A stretch of DNA of 59,148 nt, taken from contig NZ_BPQS01000033.1 of NCBI RefSeq assembly GCF_022179385.1, forward strand, positions 1 to 59,148. Direction: 5' to 3'. This DNA comes from Methylobacterium longum (lineage in GTDB: Bacteria; Pseudomonadota; Alphaproteobacteria; Rhizobiales; Beijerinckiaceae). A program made the translations under genes and the position numbers. The notes below the pieces were generated by a model. It had not been told where the DNA came from. It made no database searches and was given only the letters and a program-made list of their open reading frames with translations. Shown one piece after another: positions 45,013 through 54,221 of this stretch; position 1 is the first letter of the stretch; every line of letters starts with the position of its first letter.

Positions 45013-46377
45013 ATGACTGCGCATGCCGCTGCCGGGTCGCCGGTCGCGACCTCGACCCGTTCGATGCCGGCGCCGAAATCCTTCTGGACACGGACCATGG
45101 AAACGCGGGTCGGCATCATCCCGCTGCCCGTCTATGTCCTCTTGCTGGCCCTCATCGCTGCCTTCGCCATCAGGGGTAAGATCTCGGGCGAGGTGACGGT
45201 GATGATCGCCGTCCTGGTCGCGGGCGGCTTCACCTGCGCCGAGATCGGCCGGCGGATCCCGGTGCTGCGGGCGATCGGCGGGTCGTCGCTGGTGACGATC
45301 TTCCTGCCCTCGTTCCTCGTCGCCCATCAGCTCTTGCCGGCGCCGCTCGTGCAGTCGGTGACGACCTTCACGAAGGCGACGAACTTCATCTACCTGTTCA
45401 TCACCGCCGTGGTGGTCGGCTCGATCCTGAGCATGGACCGGCGGGTGCTGATCCAGGGCTTCGCCAAGATCTTCGTGCCTCTGGCGCTGGGTTCCCTGAC
45501 CGGCCTCCTCGTGGGCGGAAGCGTCGGCTGGCTCGTCGGCATCGGCTTCTGGCGGTCGATCCTCTACGTCGTGGTGCCGGTGATGGCTGGGGGCGTCGGC
45601 GAAGGCGCAATCCCACTCTCGGTCGGCTATGCGGAGGCGCTCGGCGTGGATCACGGCGGGATGCTGGGACAGATCCTGCCGCTGGTCTTCTTCGGCAACC
45701 TCGTCGCCATCATCTGCTGCGGCGCTCTCAACACCCTGGGGAAGCGCCGCCCGGACCTCACCGGCAACGGCCGGCTCCAACCCTCCGCCGAGGGAGACAC
45801 GGAGGCCGACCACGGCGCGGTTCACCGCAACACCTCCGGGATCGACGTGGCGACCGTCGCGGCCGGCGGTATCACGGGCATCGCCATCTACGTCTTCGGC
45901 ACGCTGATCCATGCGTGGGTCGGGCTGCCCGCGCCGGTGGCGATGCTGTTCCTCGTCGTCCTCGCGAAGCTGCTGCGGGCGGTGCCGGCCTCCCTGGAAG
46001 AAGGCGCCCGCGTGGTGTTCCGCTTCTTCGTGGTGGCGGTGACCTACCCACTTCTGTTCAGCACCGCGGTGGCGCTGACTCCCTGGCACGAGCTGGTCGA
46101 GGCGTTCCACCCGGCCAACCTCGTCACCATCGTGGCGACCGTGCTCGCGCTGACCGGCACCGGCTACGCCGTCGGGCGCTGGCTCGCCATGTACCCGATC
46201 GAGACCGCGATCGTGAACGCCTGCCACAGCGGCCTCGGCGGCACGGGCGACGTGATGATCCTGACCGCCGCCGAGCGGATGGAGCTCATGCCCTTCGCGC
46301 AGGTCGCGACGCGGATCGGAGGGGCGCTCACCGTCACCGCAGCGATCCTCGCGATGGTCCATTTCAAGATCGTCTGA
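45013..46377 (+). CDS. 2-hydroxycarboxylate transporter (2HCT/CitS family)
   Basis: A 454-aa secondary transporter with about eleven hydrophobic segments. The two family GGxG re-entrant motifs are present: VMAGGVGEGAIPLS in the N-half and GLGGTGDVMIL in the C-half. Known members take up citrate, malate or lactate with Na+ or H+, or exchange precursor and product. GGAGG lies before ATG 45013. It is the first gene of a six-gene plus-strand run, followed after 12 bases by the CitE-like lyase, which makes a hydroxy-di- or tricarboxylate the likely substrate. Confidence 0.93.
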   Translation: MTAHAAAGSPVATSTRSMPAPKSFWTRTMETRVGIIPLPVYVLLLALIAAFAIRGKISGEVTVMIAVLVAGGFTCAEIGRRIPVLRAIGGSSLVTIFLPSFLVAHQLLPAPLVQSVTTFTKATNFIYLFITAVVVGSILSMDRRVLIQGFAKIFVPLALGSLTGLLVGGSVGWLVGIGFWRSILYVVVPVMAGGVGEGAIPLSVGYAEALGVDHGGMLGQILPLVFFGNLVAIICCGALNTLGKRRPDLTGNGRLQPSAEGDTEADHGAVHRNTSGIDVATVAAGGITGIAIYVFGTLIHAWVGLPAPVAMLFLVVLAKLLRAVPASLEEGARVVFRFFVVAVTYPLLFSTAVALTPWHELVEAFHPANLVTIVATVLALTGTGYAVGRWLAMYPIETAIVNACHSGLGGTGDVMILTAAERMELMPFAQVATRIGGALTVTAAILAMVHFKIV

Positions 46378-46389
46378 TGGAGGCGCGCC

Positions 46390-47253
46390 GTGCTGATGCG
46401 CTCGAAGCTGTTCGTTCCGGCGTCCCGTCCCGAGCTGTTCGCGAAGGCTGCCGCAGGCCCCGCCGACGCCCTCTCCTTCGACCTCGAGGACGCGGTGCCG
46501 GAAGCCCGCAAGGACGAGGCGCGGGAAACCCTCGCTGCCTACCTGCGGGAAGCGCACGTCGATCCGCGCAAAGTCGTGGTGGTTCGCGTCAACGGCCCGG
46601 GCACGGTGCACTTCGTCTCTGATCTGGAGGCGGTGGCCCTTCCGCGCACGGACCTCATCAACCTGCCGATGGTCGAGGACGCTTCCGCCGTCAAAGATGC
46701 GGCCACCCGCCTCAACAGCCTGGATCCGGCGGGTCGCATCCGCCTCCTCGTCAACATCGAGACACCGAGAAGCCTCCGCCGAGCGGCGGACCTCGCCTGC
46801 GCGCATCCCCGCGTCGCCGGCCTGCAGATCGGGTACGCTGATCTGTTGGAGCCCTGCGGCATCGACCGGCACGACGAAGCCGCCCTCGCCCAGATCCGCG
46901 TCGCCGTCCGGCTCGCCGCCGCCGAGGCCGGCCTGCCCGCCTATGACGGGGCCTTCGCGGCGGTGAGGGACCCGGGGGCCTTCCGCGCCGAGTGCGAGGC
47001 CGCCCGGCGGCACGGATTTGCGGGCAAGACCTGCATCCACCCTTCCCAAGTCGACATCGCCAACCCCGCCTTCCTGCCCAGCCCGGACGAGGTGGCGTGG
47101 TCGCGCCGCATCCTCGCGGCCGCCGCCGAGGCCGAGGCGCGCGGGCTCGGCGCGATTCTCGTGGACGGGCGAATGATCGACTCGCCCTTCCTGGCCCGCG
47201 CCCGCGCCGTCGTGGCGCTGTCCGATCTCCACACCGCGACGGAAGTCCCATGA
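46390..47253 (+). CDS. CitE/HpcH-family CoA-ester lyase
   Basis: A 287-aa TIM-barrel enzyme of the citrate lyase beta/malyl-CoA lyase superfamily. Seen: RSKLFVPASRPELF at the N-terminus, SFDLEDAVPEARKDEAR (Mg2+/CoA region), VVVRVNGPGT, LVNIETPRS with the conserved Glu, and the GxxD metal motif as IGYADL. The C-terminal KTCIHPSQV loop contacts CoA. Members cleave 3-hydroxyacyl-CoAs such as citramalyl-, malyl- or citryl-CoA into acetyl-CoA and a 2-oxoacid. The GTG start has GGAGG seven bases upstream. Its stop overlaps the CoA-transferase start (ATGA). Confidence 0.92.
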   Translation: MLMRSKLFVPASRPELFAKAAAGPADALSFDLEDAVPEARKDEARETLAAYLREAHVDPRKVVVVRVNGPGTVHFVSDLEAVALPRTDLINLPMVEDASAVKDAATRLNSLDPAGRIRLLVNIETPRSLRRAADLACAHPRVAGLQIGYADLLEPCGIDRHDEAALAQIRVAVRLAAAEAGLPAYDGAFAAVRDPGAFRAECEAARRHGFAGKTCIHPSQVDIANPAFLPSPDEVAWSRRILAAAAEAEARGLGAILVDGRMIDSPFLARARAVVALSDLHTATEVP

Positions 47254-48491
47254 CGATGCGCGAACTGCACCGGCGCGACTACCGACCCGAGGCCCGGGGC
47301 ATCCTCGACGGCGTGCGCATCCTCGACCTCTCCCGCCTCTTCGCCGGCAACGTGCTGACGCAGATGCTCGGTGATTTCGGCGCCGAGGTGATCAAGGTGG
47401 AACCCCCAGAGGGCGACACCCTGCGCGCCTGGAAGACCGAGGGTGTCGAGACCCACTGGAAGATCTACGCGCGCAACAAGAAGAGCCTCTGCCTGTCGCT
47501 GCGCGATCCCCGCGCGGTCGACGTCATCCGCGCCCTTGTCCCCTCCTGCCGGATGCTGGTGGAGAGCTTCCGGCCGGGGGTTCTGGAAGCCATGGGCCTG
47601 TCGCCCGAGGTCCTGCACGCCCTCAACCCTGGCCTCACGATCATCCGCATCTCCGGCTGGGGGCAGGACGGGCCCTACGCCCAGCGGCCCGGCTTCGGCA
47701 CGGTGATCGAGGGCTTCTCGGGCTTTGCCGCCATGAACGGCTTCTCCGATCGCGAGCCCGTGCTGCCGCCGATGTACCTCGCGGACGGCGTCGCCGGGCT
47801 CACCGGCGCCTCCGCCGCGATGATCGCTCTGCGCGAGGTTGAGGTGAATGGCGGCCTGGGGCAGGTGATCGACCTGCCGCTCTTGGATCCGCTCTTCGCG
47901 ATCCTCAGCCCGCAGGCAGCCAATTACCGGCTCACCGGCAAGGGCAAGCCGCGGACCGGCTCGCGCTCGACGAACTCGGCGCCGCGCAACGCCTACCGTT
48001 GCAGCGACGGGCTCTATGTCGGCCTGTCGGGCTCGATCCAGAAGATGGCCGAGCGCCTATTCCGGGCGATCGGCCGTCCGGACCTCGTGGACGACCCGCG
48101 CTTCCGCACCAACGCCGACAGGCTGCGCCATGTGGACGAGCTCGATGCGATCATCGGCGCGTTCATCGCGGAGCGGACGCAGGACGAGAACGTCGCTTAC
48201 TTCGAGGCGGCCGAGGTGACCATCGGGCCGATCAACGACGCGCCCAAGCTCGTCGCCGATCCGCACGTGGTCGCGCGCGAGCTCATCGCCGACTACCCCG
48301 ACCCCGACATGGAGCTCATCCCCATGCACGCCGTCGTGCCGCGCCTGCACGACCGGCCGGGTTCAATCCGCACCCCCGCGCCCACCCTCGGCCAGCACAA
48401 CAGGGAGCTGCTGGGACAGATCGGCATCGCGGGCGAGGCTTTTGACGAGCTGGTTGCCGCAGGCGTGGTCCGCGGCCGCAGCGCCCGCTGA
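47250..48491 (+). CDS. CaiB/BaiF (class III) CoA-transferase
   Basis: A 413-aa family III CoA-transferase. Hallmarks are GVRILDLSRLFAGNVLTQML-GDFGAEVIKVE at the N-terminus (CoA-binding Rossmann half) and the catalytic Asp179 in MYLADGVAGLTGA. Arg/Gly-rich ISGWGQDGPYAQRPGF is also typical. Such enzymes activate an acid by CoA exchange from succinyl-CoA or acetyl-CoA. Translationally coupled to the lyase, it most simply makes the CoA thioester that the lyase cleaves, as in itaconate/citramalate or 3-hydroxy-3-methylglutarate pathways. Confidence 0.93.
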   Translation: MTMRELHRRDYRPEARGILDGVRILDLSRLFAGNVLTQMLGDFGAEVIKVEPPEGDTLRAWKTEGVETHWKIYARNKKSLCLSLRDPRAVDVIRALVPSCRMLVESFRPGVLEAMGLSPEVLHALNPGLTIIRISGWGQDGPYAQRPGFGTVIEGFSGFAAMNGFSDREPVLPPMYLADGVAGLTGASAAMIALREVEVNGGLGQVIDLPLLDPLFAILSPQAANYRLTGKGKPRTGSRSTNSAPRNAYRCSDGLYVGLSGSIQKMAERLFRAIGRPDLVDDPRFRTNADRLRHVDELDAIIGAFIAERTQDENVAYFEAAEVTIGPINDAPKLVADPHVVARELIADYPDPDMELIPMHAVVPRLHDRPGSIRTPAPTLGQHNRELLGQIGIAGEAFDELVAAGVVRGRSAR

Positions 48492-48514
48492 CACCGATGA
48501 CAGGGAGGATGGGA

Positions 48515-49444
48515 ATGCCCACGCTGACACGCCGCGGCTTCGTCGCGGCTGCCATGGCCGGTATGGCTGCGGCCGACCGGGCGCGCGCCGCCGACGGATC
48601 GGTGCCGAACTCTGCCGGGACCGAGCGGCCGGGCCATCGCGCGCCGGCCAATGCCTGCGATTGCCACTTCCATATCATCGACGCGCGCTTCCCACCGCCG
48701 GACTCGCCCAAGCCCCCGGGCATGACTTTCGACGATTATCGCCTGCTCCAGGCTCGCCTCGGCACGACCCGCGCCGTGCCGGTTCAGCCGAAGAACCACG
48801 GCACCGATCCGACCTGCCTCCTCGACGCCCTCGCACGCTTGGGCGGGAACGGGCGCGGCATCGCCGTCCTGCATCCCGACGTCACCGACGTCGAGCTGAA
48901 GCGCCTCGATGCCGGCTCCGTACGCGGCCTCCGCTTCAGCGTCTGGAATCCCAACGACACGGTGGCTCCCATCGCCACCATCGAGCCCCTGGCCAAGCGC
49001 ATCGCCGATCTCGGCTGGCACGTGCAGCTGCATATGTCCGGTGACCAGATCCGGGAGAATGAGGCCCTGCTGAACCGGCTGCCCTGCCCCATCGTGTTCG
49101 ACCATATGGGCCGCCTCGACCCCGCCAAGGGCCCGGACGGCCCTGCCTTCGCGACCATCGCCGGCCTGGTCGAGAAGGGCCGGGCCTGGGTGAAGCTCGC
49201 CGGCGCCTACCTCAACACCGAGGCCGGCCCGCCCGGCTACCCGGACGCGACACGCACCGCCCAGGCCTTCGTACGCCTCGCCCCCGAGCGCCTCGTCTGG
49301 GGCAGCGACTGGCCGCACGTCACCGAGAAGCACAAGCCCGACGACGCGGTGCTGTTCGACCTGCTCTCCGACTGGGCCGGCAGCGAGGCTGCCCGCGACA
49401 GGATTCTCGTCGACAACCCGGCGAAGCTCTACGGCTTCGCCTGA
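48515..49444 (+). CDS. exported amidohydrolase (LigI/PDC-lactonase-like) with Tat-type leader
   Basis: A 309-aa amidohydrolase_2 protein. The leader MPTLTRRGFVAAAMAGMAAA has a twin-arginine motif and ends near DRARA-AD. Metal and catalytic residues are visible: HxH in DCHFHIID, His in LHMSGDQI, His in VFDHMGRLD, and Asp in WGSDWPHV. The closest known activities are lactonases such as 2-pyrone-4,6-dicarboxylate hydrolase and D-galactarolactone isomerase. ATG 48515 is chosen because AGGGAGG ends six bases upstream. It starts 23 bases after the CoA-transferase, so it is part of the operon. Confidence 0.87.
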   Translation: MPTLTRRGFVAAAMAGMAAADRARAADGSVPNSAGTERPGHRAPANACDCHFHIIDARFPPPDSPKPPGMTFDDYRLLQARLGTTRAVPVQPKNHGTDPTCLLDALARLGGNGRGIAVLHPDVTDVELKRLDAGSVRGLRFSVWNPNDTVAPIATIEPLAKRIADLGWHVQLHMSGDQIRENEALLNRLPCPIVFDHMGRLDPAKGPDGPAFATIAGLVEKGRAWVKLAGAYLNTEAGPPGYPDATRTAQAFVRLAPERLVWGSDWPHVTEKHKPDDAVLFDLLSDWAGSEAARDRILVDNPAKLYGFA

Positions 49445-49458
49445 CGGGAGAGCGGTCA

Positions 49459-50916
49459 ATGCGGATCCCAGCCGATCTCTCCCGCCGTCAGGTCGCCGCG
49501 TGGTTAGCCGCCGGCGCAGCCCTTGCCGCCGCACCGGCAAGGGCCGCCTCCGGTGAGGAGCCTCCCCTTGCCGACCGGCTCGCAGCCTACGCCCATGGCC
49601 TGCGGTTCGAGGATCTCGACCCGGCCACGGTCGAGACCGTGAAGGTCCATCTCATCGACGCGCTGGGATGTGGGCTCGCCGCCCTCGAGGCCGGGCCCGT
49701 GCGGATCTGCCGGGCGATCGCGCTCAGCGACGGGGCGGGTGCCGCGACGGTTCTCGGCACGGACCGGCGGAGCAGCCCGGAACTCGCGGCCTTCGCCAAC
49801 GGCGTCGCCATCCGCTACGAGGATTTCAACGACGTCTATGTCGGCCGTGAGCCCGGTCACCCCAGCGACACCATCGCAGCCTGCCTCGCCGTCGCCGAGG
49901 CGGAGGGGGCCACCGGCCGCGACCTCATCGCTTCGATCGCCCTCGCCTACGAGGTCGATTGCCGCCTGCTCGATGCCGCGGAGGTGACGGGACGTGGCTG
50001 GGATCATCCGGTCTACAGCCTGCCCGCCTCGGCGCTGGCGGCGGGCCGGCTGATGCGGCTCTCGCCGGAGGCCCTGACCCAGGCCGTCAACCTCGCGATC
50101 AACGGCCATATCGCGATGAACCAGACCCGCGTTCAGACGCTCTCGGACTGGAAGGGCGTGGCCGATGCCGAGGCGACCCGCGCAGGCGTCTTCGCCGCGC
50201 GCCTCGCCCGTGCCGGCCTCACGGGCCCGGCGCCGATCTTCGAAGGGCGTGCCGGGTTCTTCAAACAGATCTCGGGCCCGTTCGCCGTCGATGTCGCGGA
50301 TTTCGGTGGGGAGGGGCGCCCCTTCCGGATCGCGCGATGCGGGATCAAGCCGTACCCGGCGCAGGTCTACTGCCTGACCGCGATCCCGGCGGCCCTCGCC
50401 ATCGCCGCCGGTGCCGGTGGCGTCGACGCCATTCGAAGCATGCGCATCGACACGACGCGTCTCGGCTACGTCACCGCCGGCCGAGACCGCGAGAAGTGGC
50501 GCCCGACGACGAAGGACACCGCCGACCACAGCCTGCCTTACATCGCGGCGCGGGCAATGCTCGACGGAGCCATCACCAACGACAGCTACTCCCCCGCCAA
50601 GCTGCTCGATCCGTCCCTGCTCGCCCTCATCGACAAGATCACCGTCGCCGAGGATCCTGCGCTCACGGCGATGCAGCCGGAAGCGGTGCCGAACCGGCTG
50701 ACCGCGACGCTGAGGGATGGGCGCGAGATCGTGAGGCAGGTCGATGACGTGCCGGGATTCGTGGCGCGGCCGATGACCCGGGACGACGTCGAGCGCAAGT
50801 TCCGCATGAATGCTGGCGAGCGTCTCGATGCGCTCAAGGTGCGTCGCGTCCTCGACGCCTTCTGGACGATCGATGAACGACCCGGCCTGGCGGGCCTGCT
50901 CGCGTCCCTGTCCTGA
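49459..50916 (+). CDS. MmgE/PrpD-family protein with export-type leader
   Basis: A 485-aa protein of the 2-methylcitrate dehydratase/cis-aconitate decarboxylase/IDS-epimerase fold. Helical core segments include VKVHLIDALGCGLAALEAGP, FANGVAIRYEDFNDVYVG, GHPSDTIAACLAVAEA and the catalytic loop region WGVAD-like DWKGVADAEATRAG; KPYPAQVYC marks the lid domain. Unusually, it starts with LSRRQVAAWLAAGAALAA ending APARA-AS, a Tat-like signal peptide absent from cytosolic PrpD. GGGAGAG precedes the ATG. Last gene of the cluster; substrate unknown. Confidence 0.9.
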   Translation: MRIPADLSRRQVAAWLAAGAALAAAPARAASGEEPPLADRLAAYAHGLRFEDLDPATVETVKVHLIDALGCGLAALEAGPVRICRAIALSDGAGAATVLGTDRRSSPELAAFANGVAIRYEDFNDVYVGREPGHPSDTIAACLAVAEAEGATGRDLIASIALAYEVDCRLLDAAEVTGRGWDHPVYSLPASALAAGRLMRLSPEALTQAVNLAINGHIAMNQTRVQTLSDWKGVADAEATRAGVFAARLARAGLTGPAPIFEGRAGFFKQISGPFAVDVADFGGEGRPFRIARCGIKPYPAQVYCLTAIPAALAIAAGAGGVDAIRSMRIDTTRLGYVTAGRDREKWRPTTKDTADHSLPYIAARAMLDGAITNDSYSPAKLLDPSLLALIDKITVAEDPALTAMQPEAVPNRLTATLRDGREIVRQVDDVPGFVARPMTRDDVERKFRMNAGERLDALKVRRVLDAFWTIDERPGLAGLLASLS

Positions 50917-51028
50917 GCATCCCGACGATGCGCGGCCACTCCGGCAGGCACCGCCGTCGCGCCCGCGCACGACCTATCGCAGACGGTGTGACCGCTCGTG
51001 CCCCGGCCCAGACGGAGGGCTCAGGAGA

Positions 51029-51153
51029 TCGATTGACGGCGAGGATGTCGGCGGCGGGTTCGGTCCCGACGAAGGGTCTGGCACGCCGGTTGTGCTCGGC
51101 GACGTAGCGTCCGATCGCGGCCTGCAGGTCGACGGCACCCGTGAAGGAGAGCA
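51029..51153 (-). mobile_element. IS630-type transposase C-terminal relic
   Basis: The minus strand reads LLSFTGAVDLQAAIGRYVAE then HNRRARPFVGTEPAADILAV, the C-terminal end of an IS630-family transposase. The rest of the element, including the DDE core and terminal repeats, is not visible. It shares RARPFV-T-PAADILA with the relic at 28657-28790. Confidence 0.65.
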
Positions 51154-51224
51154 GGCCGAACTCTGCGGTGACGGCCTGCAGGTCGAGGGTATGCCGAGCG
51201 CAGAACCCGGAGGTCCGGATGCGT

Positions 51225-51692
51225 TCAGGCTACGAACTGCTGCGCCGAGCCACTCGCGTGCTGCTCAGATCGGATGAGGGCCGTCATCAGCTTCATCGCG
51301 GTTGCTGCGGCATCGGCCAAATCCGTGTCGTGTTCAACGCGGTCAAGCAAAGCCTCGGAATCCGCGGCTGGCACCAAGTGGCTCATCGACCAATCGCCGA
51401 AGGCTGACTCTAGGACGGGTCCACACTCAACCACCTCGACGTTGCTGTGGCGCAGATCACAGCAGATGCGGTCGAAGGCCGCTTCCACAGCGAACGTCGG
51501 ACCCTCCAGCGCTTGCACGAAGAACAGACCTGTGAACATCAGCGCGCCCGTCACGCCCGCTTGTCCGTTCTGATGCCGCGAGACGGTCAGGATCCGATCG
51601 ATGTGCCGCTGCACTTCCTCGGCCGTTCCAGCGATCGCACAGCGGCTCCGGTAGACCAGCCGAAACAGGTCGGGGGTATCCAGCGGATTCAT
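51225..51692 (-). CDS. BLUF-domain blue-light sensor, 155 aa
   Basis: A short BLUF protein. The flavin pocket is complete: Y14 in LVYRS, N42 in SRHQN, Q60 in FFVQALEG, and W101/M103 in DWSM. A helical tail of about 45 residues has no output domain, as in short BLUF proteins that act by protein-protein contact. The ATG overlaps the stop of the upstream MHYT-GGDEF-EAL gene (ATGA at 51689-51692), so the two are produced together. It probably tunes that enzyme's c-di-GMP activity in blue light. Confidence 0.95.
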   Translation of the reverse strand: MNPLDTPDLFRLVYRSRCAIAGTAEEVQRHIDRILTVSRHQNGQAGVTGALMFTGLFFVQALEGPTFAVEAAFDRICCDLRHSNVEVVECGPVLESAFGDWSMSHLVPAADSEALLDRVEHDTDLADAAATAMKLMTALIRSEQHASGSAQQFVA

Positions 51693-54046
51693 GCAGCCTC
51701 GCGCGCATCCACGAACGACAGGAACTCAGCCAGCGGCAGGGGCCGGCTCACGTGGTAACCCTGCACCTGATCGCAGCCTTCCGCCGTCGTAAACGCGAAC
51801 TGCTCCGCCGTCTCGACGCCCTCGACCGTGATCGCCATGCCGAGGCACGTCCCCATGGTGATGATGGCCCGGACGATGGCAGCGCTCTCCGCGTCGCCCG
51901 GAAGCTGACGCACGAAGGACTGGTCGACCTTGATCTTGTCGAATGGGAAGCGGCGAAGGTAGCTGAGCGAGGAGTAGCCCGTCCCGAAATCGTCCATTGA
52001 GATGCTCACGCCTGCCGCGCGCAGTCGCGTCAGGGTGGCAAGCGTTCGCTCCTCGTCGGCCAGCAACACGCCCTCGGTGATCTCCAGCTCCAGTCTGTCC
52101 GCGGCGAGGCCGGATGTGGTGAGAGCTGCTTTCACCGTGTCGGCGAGGCGTAGGTCTCGGAACTGCGCCGGCGAGAGATTGACGGCAACTCGGATGTGCG
52201 CGGGCCAGCGGGCGGCCTGGGTGCAGGCCGTGCGCAGGACCCATTGTCCCAGCGGCCCGATCAGCCCGGTCTCCTCGGCCAGCGGGATGAAGTCGGCGGG
52301 CGAAACGAGGCCGCGCTCCGGATGCCGCCAGCGCACCAGGGCTTCCGCTGCGGTGATCCGGCCGGTCCGCGCATCGACGAGGGGCTGATAGTGCAGCTCG
52401 AATTCCTGCACCGCGATGGCGCGCCGCAGGTCAGCCTCAAGATTGCGCCGGGCCCGGACGCGAGCATCCAGCGCGGGATCGAAGCGGCGGAACGTGCCCT
52501 TGCCGTCGGCCTTGGCCTTGTAGAGCGCCAAGTCGGCGTTGCGCAGGAGTTGGCTGGGCTCCAAGCCGTCTGTCGGCGCGAGGGCGGCGCCAACCGAGGC
52601 GCCAATATTGACGAGCTGGCCCTCGATCAGGAACGGGCGGCCGATCAACTCGACGATGCGAGTGGCAAGGGCGTGGACCGCCTCTGGACCGGCCACGGCT
52701 TTCTGCAGGACCGCGAACTCGTCCCCGCCCAGACGTGCAACCACGTCGTGCGCGCCGAGCGCTGCCTTGAGCCGCCGGGCCGTCTTGCGGAGCAGCGCGT
52801 CACCCAGGCCGTGACCCAGCGTGTCGTTGACCAGCTTGAACCGGTCGAGATCGAGAACGAGGACGGCGAAGGTTTGATCCTGCTTCCGGCAGGACGCGGC
52901 GTGGCACGCCAGCAGGTCGTGGAAATGAGCCCGGTTGGGCAGGCCTGTCAGCGGGTCCGAATAAGCCAGGGCGCGCATCTTCGACTCCGTCTGCAGGCGC
53001 TCCCGCTGGTCACGTACGGCCAGCACAGTCTGGAGCCCGCTGCCGAGCGGAACTTCGCTGCGCAGCACGCGCACCGGTACGCGTTGCCCATCCGGGCCGA
53101 TCAGCTCCGCCTCGCGCTCCTCGCGCTCAGGCAGCGTCGTCAGGCTCAAGCCCGGCAGGAGGTCCGAGAGGCGACGGCCGCTCAGTGCACCCGCCCCGAC
53201 GCCCGACAGGTGCTCCAGGCTCCGATTGGCGGTCTTGATCACGTCGTCGCGGCAGACGGCGAGTCCCTCCACGGCGAGGTTCGCTAACTCGCGCAGGCGT
53301 TCCTGGTCCCGGCGCGCTTGAGCCCGGGCATTCAGGGTGAGGCGCAGTCCAACCACGGCCAGCGCCAGGAGGCCGAAGGACACGCCCGCCACGACCGGTG
53401 CGATGACGTCCGGCGCAAGAGCGTGGGGCGGCAGCGAACGCTCGGGATCAAAGGTCAGCGTCATGGCCGCCATGCCGCAAAAATGCAGGACGGCGATGGC
53501 GCCAACCAACAGCGGCGCCCCAATACGTCGAAGATCGCGGCGGCGCTCGCCCGTTACGACAATGGCCACGCCGAACATGAGCAGGCTCGTCGGTATGGAC
53601 ACGGCCAGCAGGGACCTGTCCCAGCCGACGGTACCGGCGACGAGGTAGGAAGCCGCGCCGATGTAGTGCAGCGCCGTGATGCTGCTGCCCAGGAGAAAAC
53701 CGATGACGAAGCGATGGGTCCGCTTGCGCTGGCCGATCGCGAGGGCGACGCTGATCCCGATGCCGGCGATGGCGATTAGGAGCGACAGGGCCGTCAGGTA
53801 GGGATCGAAGCCCGCGGGCATGCCCGGCCGGAAGGCCAGGAGCCCAATCATGTGGGTGGCCCAAGCGGTGCAGCCTGCCGCTACGATGCTGGCACCGGCC
53901 CAGAGAGTGGCGGATCGGCCTTCCGAGCGCGCCGCATGCGTCGCGACAGAGAACGAGCCGTAGACGCCGACGACGCAGATCCCGGCAGCGAGCAGGATCA
54001 GCTGATGATCGTGCGCCTGGGTAAGGCACGTATAGACAGATCGCAT
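51689..54046 (-). CDS. MHYT-PAS-GGDEF-EAL cyclic-di-GMP protein
   Basis: A 785-aa inner-membrane protein. The seven-helix MHYT sensor (residues about 5-240) has the three motif repeats ATHMIG, LHYIGA and LHFCGMAAM, thought to bind a metal and sense O2, CO or NO. A PAS-like linker follows, then GGDEF (RLGGDEF intact) and EAL (AEALVRW, ELEITEG, DDFGTGYSSLSYL, KVDQSFV intact). ATG 54046 begins the conserved MRSVYTCLTQAHD and has GGAG eight bases upstream; a TTG at 54067 is less likely. It is the first gene of the BLUF operon. Confidence 0.95.
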   Translation of the reverse strand: MRSVYTCLTQAHDHQLILLAAGICVVGVYGSFSVATHAARSEGRSATLWAGASIVAAGCTAWATHMIGLLAFRPGMPAGFDPYLTALSLLIAIAGIGISVALAIGQRKRTHRFVIGFLLGSSITALHYIGAASYLVAGTVGWDRSLLAVSIPTSLLMFGVAIVVTGERRRDLRRIGAPLLVGAIAVLHFCGMAAMTLTFDPERSLPPHALAPDVIAPVVAGVSFGLLALAVVGLRLTLNARAQARRDQERLRELANLAVEGLAVCRDDVIKTANRSLEHLSGVGAGALSGRRLSDLLPGLSLTTLPEREEREAELIGPDGQRVPVRVLRSEVPLGSGLQTVLAVRDQRERLQTESKMRALAYSDPLTGLPNRAHFHDLLACHAASCRKQDQTFAVLVLDLDRFKLVNDTLGHGLGDALLRKTARRLKAALGAHDVVARLGGDEFAVLQKAVAGPEAVHALATRIVELIGRPFLIEGQLVNIGASVGAALAPTDGLEPSQLLRNADLALYKAKADGKGTFRRFDPALDARVRARRNLEADLRRAIAVQEFELHYQPLVDARTGRITAAEALVRWRHPERGLVSPADFIPLAEETGLIGPLGQWVLRTACTQAARWPAHIRVAVNLSPAQFRDLRLADTVKAALTTSGLAADRLELEITEGVLLADEERTLATLTRLRAAGVSISMDDFGTGYSSLSYLRRFPFDKIKVDQSFVRQLPGDAESAAIVRAIITMGTCLGMAITVEGVETAEQFAFTTAEGCDQVQGYHVSRPLPLAEFLSFVDAREAA

Positions 54047-54221
54047 AGCAAGCTCCGCGAGCTGCAATCTGACTGCGATCCGTTAATTAAAATTGTTGGC
54101 TGCATGGATTTGGCGGGGCGCGGGACTAGAAACATGACTTTCACAGATCTATGTTTCGCAACTTAGGTTAGTGTTACAAACAATTACTTATCATTGAGCG
54201 GTGGCCGCCGTGGGCGGTCGC

